Both the position numbers and the translations under genes were made by a program. Below are positions 6,802 to 11,286 of a stretch of DNA of 11,286 bases, in pieces. The notes beneath the pieces were generated by a model. That model ran no database searches, was not told the DNA's origin, and worked only from the letters and a program-made list of their open reading frames with translations. Within the stretch, counting starts at the first letter, position 1. Each line of letters starts with the position of its first letter. This stretch comes from Deltaproteobacteria bacterium (GTDB lineage: Bacteria; Desulfobacterota; Desulfarculia; Adiutricales; Adiutricaceae). Location of the stretch: contig JAITJB010000263.1 of assembly GCA_031279155.1 (NCBI GenBank), positions 1-11,286 on the forward strand, read 5' to 3'.

Positions 6802-6821
6802 CGGCAGTTTGTAACCTGCCG
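6802..6821 (+). promoter_or_regulatory. Small hairpin just before the zinc-ribbon gene
   Basis: A perfect 6-bp inverted repeat CGGCAG/CTGCCG (6802-6807, 6816-6821) with an 8-nt loop ends 14 nt before the ATG at 6836, where a Shine-Dalgarno would be expected and none is visible. It could be an operator or a translation-modulating hairpin. Confidence 0.35.
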
Positions 6822-6835
6822 TAAATCTGCCCACT

Positions 6836-7852
6836 ATGAGGCAACCTGTGCCAACTCCTTCGGCCAATCACGCTTCTCCAGCGCCCTCGGGCGCTCAAAT
6901 TCTTTGTCCTGTTTGCGGAATCATGGTCAAACTCCCGGCAGTGGAGTGTCCAAAATGTCGAGCTAACCTTAGGACTGGCGAAAAACCTGAAGAATACGTC
7001 CCTCTTTGGAAGCGAAAAAAGACCAAAGCTCTCGTGCTTTTAGCTATAATAATGACCCCGCCGCTTATCTTTGGCTTACTGACCACGGAAACTGGTATGG
7101 AAATGCGCGATTGGCTCGAGGCCCGCGTTGGCCTTGAGAGCTGCGTGGAACCCCAAAAAAGATGGGAAGATTTTAGCCAAAAAGATCTTGAGGACCAGGT
7201 CAAAAAAGGTTACGACAATTGGAGCAAGGGTAAAAACACTAGAATCGCCGGACAATCGGCCAAGGGCCCTGAAACGCCTGAAGAGCTCGCTAGATCTGAT
7301 AGCGAGCGAACTATCGATCGTGACAACCAGGCTTATTTTGCCTCGGCTTTGATGAGTTCTGGCCCCCGAAAAACCTTAAGACCCCAAGACAACTGGTACC
7401 TACTGATGGACGGCGAATGGGAAGTAGCCTACATCATAAACCCCGGCAGCTCCGACTCGCGCATCATAGGAGGCGAATGGTCGTTTACCTGGATAAATAA
7501 CGGGCAGGCCGTCCAGGACGTCCTGGCCGTGCCCTTCCAGTGGAACAAGACCGAAGAGCAATTTGAGCCCATCTTGATAACCTCTATCCGCCTTTTTAAT
7601 CCCCAAAGGAACTCTTGGGAAGGTTTCCATGTCATGAACGGCGTGATGGTCTACTTCGGCGTGACCAAAACCGCTCAAAACCAGATCTTAGAGCACTACC
7701 AAACAGGCGACGGACGCCTGATAGTTTGGGTCTATAGCGACTTAAACCCCTCTTCCTTTAAGGTCACCATCAGTCAATCAACTGACAATGGGGCTACTTA
7801 CAAGGCCATCAGCGAGATGTGGGCTAAACGTCGTGACACCGTTATCCCCTAA
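6836..7852 (+). CDS. Zinc-ribbon, single-pass membrane protein with lipocalin/DUF1579-like outer domain
   Basis: The 338-aa protein has three parts. A cytoplasmic N-terminus carries a short zinc ribbon, CPVC at 24-27 and CPKC at 38-41. After the basic stretch WKRKKTK, one transmembrane helix spans about 64-83. The polar region 85-175 is charged and probably flexible. The C-terminal domain (about 185-330) has beta-strand-like segments with aromatic residues and Gly, such as GEWSFTWINNGQAVQDVLAV, FNPQRNSWEGFHV and SSFKVTISQSTDNGATY. This resembles DUF1579/lipocalin-like small-ligand barrels, though I judge that from pattern only. The positive-inside rule puts the zinc ribbon in the cytoplasm and the barrel in the periplasm. 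Function unknown. The NeuB-like gene overlaps its 3' end. No good Shine-Dalgarno precedes the ATG, so a different start is possible. Confidence 0.65.
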   Translation: MRQPVPTPSANHASPAPSGAQILCPVCGIMVKLPAVECPKCRANLRTGEKPEEYVPLWKRKKTKALVLLAIIMTPPLIFGLLTTETGMEMRDWLEARVGLESCVEPQKRWEDFSQKDLEDQVKKGYDNWSKGKNTRIAGQSAKGPETPEELARSDSERTIDRDNQAYFASALMSSGPRKTLRPQDNWYLLMDGEWEVAYIINPGSSDSRIIGGEWSFTWINNGQAVQDVLAVPFQWNKTEEQFEPILITSIRLFNPQRNSWEGFHVMNGVMVYFGVTKTAQNQILEHYQTGDGRLIVWVYSDLNPSSFKVTISQSTDNGATYKAISEMWAKRRDTVIP

Positions 7853-9014
7853 AAAAGAGCCTAAAACCGGCGCCCCTATCAAACCCCGTTTGGTAGCTGA
7901 GATAGGCTTAAACCACGTTGGCAATGTAAAAATTGCCGAGCAGTTAACTATATTAGCCGCTAAAGCCGGGGCCTGGGCCGTAAAATATCAAGCCTTTCAG
8001 ACTTCTAACTTTATTCATCCGGAAAGTCCTTATTTTGAGGAATTTAAATCCGAAGAACTTTCCTTTGAAGATCTAGCTAAGGTCATGGATCTGGCCCACC
8101 GGGAGGGCGTAAAGGTAGGGCTTACGGTTTTTGATAGTTTAGGCCTTAAATTAGCCCTCTCAGCTAAGGCCGACTACCTTAAAATCTCCTCAGGCGATAT
8201 AACCTACCACCAGCTGCTCCACCAGGCCGTCCAAACGGGCCTGCCCATAGTTATCTCGACCGGGGCCTCAAGTTGGGCTGAGGTCAAAAAGGCTATGTCC
8301 ATCTGCGGCCCGAGCCTTCTAGCGGTCCTCCAGTGCACCTCCCTTTACCCCTGCCCGTTAGATTTAGTTAACCTAGCCGTCCTAAATAGGTGGCTTGAGG
8401 GTCATTGGCCAGCCGGCCTTAGCGATCACACTTTGGACCTTGAGGCTTCTAAAGGGGCTTTTGGCTTAGGCGCCGTCATGGTGGAGAAGCACATTACTAT
8501 GGATCGCCATCTGCCCGGGGGCGATAACTATGTTAGCGCGACCCCCATCGACTTTATGAATTTAGCCGAAATGAATGAGACCATATTCGAGGCAAAAATG
8601 CTCGGGCATAATCCCCCCCAAAAAGGCCCGCAGAGCTCCCCACAAAGCCCGCCCAAAAAAGCCCCGACTCCCCCGCCTCCCCTCTTTAGCCTCTCCGCTC
8701 TAGCCCAAAGCCCGCTTTGGGGCTCAAGGGACAAAGAAGTCCAAAGAGGGGAATCGCCGCAAATGATACGCCGGGCGGCGGTGGCCTTAGGTGACCTTAA
8801 AAAGGGAGATAAAGTTACCTTAGAAAAAATCATCTTTTTAAGGCCGCCAGATAATCTTCTATCCCCTCCCTTAGGGCCCGATAAACTTTTGCCCGATCTT
8901 CGGCTGAAAAGATCTGTCAATAAGGGCTCGGTTATCTTACTAAGCGACTTAGACGATCCCGTAGAAATATGCTGTCAAGCGCCCTTGGCCCAAAACCCGG
9001 AGACTTTCTTGTGA
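7833..9014 (+). CDS. NeuB-family sialic/nonulosonic acid synthase with Pro-rich insert
   Basis: NeuB-type enzymes condense phosphoenolpyruvate with an N-acetyl-hexosamine to make sialic, legionaminic or pseudaminic acid for surface glycans. The TIM barrel shows AEIGLNHVGN, VKYQAF, LKISSGDI, STGASSWAEV, LQCTSLYPCP, GLSDHTL and GAVMVEKHITMDRHLPGGDN, so both metal-site histidines (SDHT, VEKH) are present. The usual PGPDH is PGGDN. A C-terminal antifreeze-like SAF domain starts near RRAAVALGDL (about 8767). Between barrel and SAF lies an insert of about 50 residues, rich in Pro, Ser and Lys. The product cannot be told from sequence, since NeuB, LegI, PseI and sugar-phosphate variants look alike here. 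The GTG at 7833 overlaps the previous gene by 20 nt. An in-frame ATG at 7788 would add 15 poorly conserved residues. Neither has a clear Shine-Dalgarno. Confidence 0.85.
   Translation: MTPLSPKKEPKTGAPIKPRLVAEIGLNHVGNVKIAEQLTILAAKAGAWAVKYQAFQTSNFIHPESPYFEEFKSEELSFEDLAKVMDLAHREGVKVGLTVFDSLGLKLALSAKADYLKISSGDITYHQLLHQAVQTGLPIVISTGASSWAEVKKAMSICGPSLLAVLQCTSLYPCPLDLVNLAVLNRWLEGHWPAGLSDHTLDLEASKGAFGLGAVMVEKHITMDRHLPGGDNYVSATPIDFMNLAEMNETIFEAKMLGHNPPQKGPQSSPQSPPKKAPTPPPPLFSLSALAQSPLWGSRDKEVQRGESPQMIRRAAVALGDLKKGDKVTLEKIIFLRPPDNLLSPPLGPDKLLPDLRLKRSVNKGSVILLSDLDDPVEICCQAPLAQNPETFL
8608..8763 (+). repeat. Low-complexity Pro-rich insert inside the NeuB-like gene
   Basis: About 52 codons, low-complexity in base content, code for a Pro/Ser/Lys/Gln-rich stretch. 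They include a C7 run (8613-8619) directly followed by A5 (8620-8624), and an A6 run near 8656. Typical NeuB proteins pass from barrel to SAF domain with a short linker. The homopolymers could support slippage, but C7 is a modest length for phase variation. Confidence 0.6.
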
Positions 9015-9841
9015 CCGGCTTTTGTCCCAAAGGCCCGCTTCTAGCTCTCCCCGTCTCCCATCTTATGGCCCAAAAATCTGACTATAACCAAAAGCTCTTA
9101 GATATATCCGATGTTTTAGAAATAAAATCCTACCCCGTGCCAGAGTGGATCCCCATAAATGGACCTAAGGTTTTTCACTGGGATAGAGGCACTTGCGAAG
9201 ATAGCTTTGCCCGCGATTTTCCTCCCCTAGGCCAATACTTAGCCCAAAACCCTGTAGATCTTTTTAGCTTTGATCTAGGTCCAGCCTGCGCCCTAAGAAA
9301 GGATATTTATCCTGTCTCCCCCGTTCTCAGCTTAGATGAGATATTAGATATATCAAGAGCCAACCTAAAACTCGTGCGGAGATTTTTTTCAGGAAACCTC
9401 GCTGCTGAAAATTACAATTACTTCCCCACCGGCCTATACGAGAACATTTGCGAGCCAGAGAATATAAGCTTTCTTTTGGATAATCTACAAATCGATCTGG
9501 TCTTAGATCTAGCCCACGCCGCCGTTACCGCCCATAACCTCGGCTTAAACTTAGAAAGCTATCTGACCGGCTTACCGTTAAATAAAGTTAAAGAAATCCA
9601 CCTCTCTAGGCCGCTTATTCCCGATAATCCTCGCGCCCTGGCTTCTGACGACCACCAATGCCCTAGAGACGGGGAATTAAATTGGCTTATATTGGCCTTA
9701 GAATTATTACCCCAAGAAGCCAGGTGGCCATTGGTCACGATTGAGTATTACAAAGAGCAGCCGGAGCTCCTAAATATCATGACCAAAACCAGGCAAATAC
9801 TCAAAAGATACTTTGAACCAGGCCAGAAGATTTTAAACTAA
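9011..9841 (+). CDS. DUF692/MbnB-TglH-like TIM-barrel protein
   Basis: The 276-aa predicted TIM barrel follows the layout of DUF692, the family that includes the multinuclear iron enzymes MbnB and TglH. It has AENYNY (Glu133-Asn), LVLDLAHAAVTAHNLGLN (Asp166, His169, His175), KEIHLSRP (His197), SDDHQCP (Asp213/214, His215) and TIEYY (Glu245), the expected order of metal-ligand candidates. An early His56 may be another ligand. Where many DUF692 proteins have LDxNN, this has LDLAH, closer to xylose-isomerase-like sugar enzymes, so a sugar isomerase or epimerase role is the main alternative. The GTG start overlaps the upstream TGA in a GTGA junction and has GGAGA at 8999-9003, pointing to translational coupling with the NeuB-like gene. 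An upstream in-frame ATG at 8969 has no Shine-Dalgarno. Substrate unknown. Confidence 0.6.
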   Translation: MTGFCPKGPLLALPVSHLMAQKSDYNQKLLDISDVLEIKSYPVPEWIPINGPKVFHWDRGTCEDSFARDFPPLGQYLAQNPVDLFSFDLGPACALRKDIYPVSPVLSLDEILDISRANLKLVRRFFSGNLAAENYNYFPTGLYENICEPENISFLLDNLQIDLVLDLAHAAVTAHNLGLNLESYLTGLPLNKVKEIHLSRPLIPDNPRALASDDHQCPRDGELNWLILALELLPQEARWPLVTIEYYKEQPELLNIMTKTRQILKRYFEPGQKILN

Positions 9842-9947
9842 GTCCAGTTAATTTTTAGCTATTTTTAAACCCCCCAAGCTTTACGCTGTTTTTCCGTTAA
9901 CATGGCCGTATTTGAAAGACGAGCTAAGCCAGAAAACTGAAAATTCG

Positions 9948-9976
9948 TTGTTTTTTTTGGCCAAATTAACTATTAT
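9948..9976 (+). promoter_or_regulatory. Candidate promoter before the methyltransferase
   Basis: TTGTTT (9948-9953, 3/6 match), a 17-bp spacer and TATTAT (9971-9976, 5/6 match). If used, the 15-bp array lies in the transcribed leader. A TTGACA at 10076-10081 formed by the last repeat unit lacks a good -10 at standard spacing. Confidence 0.3.
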
Positions 9977-10005
9977 AGTTACGTGGTATAGCGACCGGGG
10001 GCCGC

Positions 10006-10080
10006 GCCAATTCATGTCGGGCCAAGTAATGTAGCGTCAAGTCATGTTGCACAAAGTCATGTCGCGTCAGGTCACTTGAC
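10006..10080. repeat. 15-bp tandem repeat array, 5 units
   Basis: Five exact-length units start at 10006, 10021, 10036, 10051 and 10066, with consensus GYCAAGTCATGTYGC. The last unit is GTCAGGTCACTTGAC. Units differ at 3-6 positions. Because 15 is a multiple of three, the frame ending at 10204 reads through the array without a stop as a five-residue repeat (SHVAx type). Confidence 0.9.
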
Positions 10081-10204
10081 AAACCTTAAAAAAAATTTCA
10101 AATTAAAAAATAAAATAGCCGAGTTTTTGGCCCAAAATCCGGAACTGGAAAAAATCATGTCCAGAGCCAAAACTCCACTATCGGCCATAAACAGCAACAG
10201 ATGA
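10076..10204 (+). CDS. Possible small ORF, 42 aa, unknown
   Basis: A TTG at 10076 opens a 42-codon frame closed by TGA at 10202-10204, 28 nt before the methyltransferase ATG. The product would be basic, with a helical-looking centre (KNKIAEFLAQNPELEKIM) and a polar tail. The frame is also open upstream through the 15-bp array back to a TAG at 9989-9991, but with no ATG or GTG start. Ribosome-site support is weak (CAGG about 5 nt upstream). It could be a leader peptide, the remnant of a longer repeat-bearing gene, or chance. I recognise no family. Confidence 0.2.
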   Translation: MTNLKKNFKLKNKIAEFLAQNPELEKIMSRAKTPLSAINSNR

Positions 10205-10232
10205 GCCCCTCCTAATAGGCTGAGAGATTTTG

Positions 10233-11261
10233 ATGACCAATAAGCCTGAATCTTGGCTAACCGATCCCGAGGAACGCCTTAAGCGAAAAAACACCTTCGA
10301 CGCCTCCATAGTCATGGGCACGGCCAACTTCAACCGCGATACTGGACGCCAGGATAACCTCCACCCGCCCTTCAGCCAGTTTATTGACCCCAATACTGGT
10401 ATGCTCAGGTTGGACATGTTAAGGGCGCGCGACTGCCCTGTCTGCGGTCGCCCCCCTGGCCCAGGCCTGTTTGTCAAAGACGGGTTTAGGCACGTGCGCT
10501 GTCCAAACTGTCAGCTCATATACGTAAGCCTAATATTACGCGAAGATCTGATGATTAAGTACTGGCAGGAAGAACTAGCTTGGTCTAAGGTCTTAGCCAG
10601 CGGGCCTCAAATCGAAATGGACATGGCCAAATACGCCTACGGACTCGATCTGGCCTCAAATTATTTAACCGAAAGTCGTAAGCTCTTAGACGTTGGCGCC
10701 GGAACCGGGACCTTTGTTAGATACGCAATCGAGCAAGGCTTTGAGACCACGGCTATCGAGTTTAACGTAGAATCAGTCGATAACCTCCTCCAAGAGGGCA
10801 TTCAGATCATCGTTAAACCCTTAGAGCTAGCCGATCTGCCTCCCCATTCTTACGATCTCGTCACCATGTGGGAGGTCTTAGAGCACCTTGCCGATCCCAA
10901 GGTGGTCTTAGCAGAAGCTAAGCGGCTCTTGGCGCCGGGCGGCTATTTACTTCTCTTAGTCCCCAACGCTGGATCTTTAGTTACCCGGCTACTCCACGAA
11001 AAGAGCCACACCTTCGGCGGTCACTCCCACCTAAACCATTTTGACCCAAAATCTCTATCGCTTATCCTTAAAAATTTACACTACGAGATAGTGGAACTAG
11101 AAACGGTTATAACCGAGCTCGGAACCATTAACAACCACTTGGGCTTTGAAGATCCCTACCACGGTCAGGCCGGGCCCTTCTGTGAAGATTTAACCCCAAA
11201 ACTCATCCACGAGCGCCTGTGGGGCAGCCGCCTGCTGGCCCTGGCCAGGCCGTCGGCCTGA
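10233..11261 (+). CDS. Class I SAM-dependent methyltransferase with N-terminal zinc ribbon
   Basis: The 342-aa predicted cytoplasmic methyltransferase starts with about 65 polar residues. A zinc ribbon follows, with CPVC at 68-71 and CPNC at 90-93. The Rossmann methyltransferase core then shows motif I LLDVGAGTGTFVRYA (from about 151), an acidic residue at the end of strand 2 (TAIEFN) and DLVTMWEVLEHLADP (WEVLEH at about 213-218). Strand 5 reads LLAPGGYLLLLVPN, with GGHSHLNHFDPKSL after it. This layout is common in methyltransferases of surface-polysaccharide and nonulosonate clusters, but the substrate is not readable. The ATG at 10233 is preferred to the TTG one codon earlier, and its ribosome site (GAGAG) is weak. 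Another gene seems to start 12 nt after its stop. Confidence 0.85.
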   Translation: MTNKPESWLTDPEERLKRKNTFDASIVMGTANFNRDTGRQDNLHPPFSQFIDPNTGMLRLDMLRARDCPVCGRPPGPGLFVKDGFRHVRCPNCQLIYVSLILREDLMIKYWQEELAWSKVLASGPQIEMDMAKYAYGLDLASNYLTESRKLLDVGAGTGTFVRYAIEQGFETTAIEFNVESVDNLLQEGIQIIVKPLELADLPPHSYDLVTMWEVLEHLADPKVVLAEAKRLLAPGGYLLLLVPNAGSLVTRLLHEKSHTFGGHSHLNHFDPKSLSLILKNLHYEIVELETVITELGTINNHLGFEDPYHGQAGPFCEDLTPKLIHERLWGSRLLALARPSA

Positions 11262-11273
11262 GGAGAGACAAGC

Positions 11274-11286
11274 TTGCTTAAAGCCG
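11274..11286 (+). CDS. Probable start of the next gene (edge fragment)
   Basis: A TTG at 11274 is preceded 6 nt upstream by AGGAGAG (11261-11267), a strong Shine-Dalgarno that overlaps the methyltransferase stop. Only four codons are visible (Met-Leu-Lys-Ala), so the product cannot be named. Probably in the same operon. Confidence 0.4.

Larger units (their letters stand above)
9842..10232. other. Intergenic region with 15-bp array and possible small ORF
   Basis: These 391 bases hold no convincing terminator for the upstream gene, though a T8 run lies at 9951-9958. They contain a small palindrome AACTAT-t-ATAGTT at 9968-9980, a promoter-like pair (TTGTTT at 9948-9953, TATTAT at 9971-9976, 17-bp spacer), the 15-bp tandem array at 10006-10080, an A-rich stretch at 10088-10116 and a possible small ORF ending at 10204. 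Confidence 0.6.

Noticed and set aside
10076..10116. Promoter formed by TTGACA at 10076 and TAAAAT at 10111
   Set aside because: The spacer would be 29 bp, far outside the working range, and no good -10 lies at 16-18 bp.

Overview
The window comes from a Gram-negative bacterium with moderate GC. The diderm reading rests on a lipoprotein signal, a Sec-exported DUF1573 protein, SurE, and a probable nonulosonic-acid synthase. Gene content and codon style (many TTA and CTA leucines, GCC and GGC endings) would fit a gut or anaerobic Desulfobacterota-like lineage. That placement is a guess, because the window holds no rRNA or other phylogenetic marker. I see no tRNA, CRISPR array, transposase, integrase or phage gene.

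Layout. (1) Positions 1-452, minus strand: the 5' part of a phosphate acetyltransferase gene (pta), cut by the window edge. (2) Positions 453-1395: a long divergent intergenic region holding an 11-bp tandem array and candidate promoters. (3) Positions 1396-3871: a divergent GT-A-fold glycosyltransferase, then an alpha/beta-hydrolase lipoprotein. (4) Positions 3872-4396: an intergenic region with a 16-bp tandem array and a good sigma70-like promoter. (5) Positions 4397-6599: a tight cluster of a secreted DUF1573 protein, SurE and a J-domain protein with an Asn-Gly tripeptide repeat linker. It closes with a hairpin terminator. (6) Positions 6836-9841: a zinc-ribbon single-pass membrane protein, a NeuB-type sialic/nonulosonic acid synthase with an unusual Pro-rich insert, and a DUF692/MbnB-TglH-like TIM-barrel protein. 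The last two are joined by a GTGA stop/start overlap. (7) Positions 9842-10232: an intergenic region with a 15-bp tandem array running into a possible small ORF. (8) Positions 10233-11261: a zinc-ribbon SAM methyltransferase, with the probable start of another co-transcribed gene at the right edge.

How the genes may work together: the glycosyltransferase, NeuB-like synthase, DUF692-like protein and methyltransferase point loosely to surface-glycan or small-molecule modification. The DUF1573-surE-J-domain trio looks like housekeeping and stress functions. The most unusual recurring signal is that all three long intergenic regions carry a compact five-to-seven-unit tandem array of about 66-81 bp. 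The period (11, 16, 15 bp) and sequence differ each time, and a fourth, in-frame array (9-bp codon pattern) lies inside the J-domain gene.
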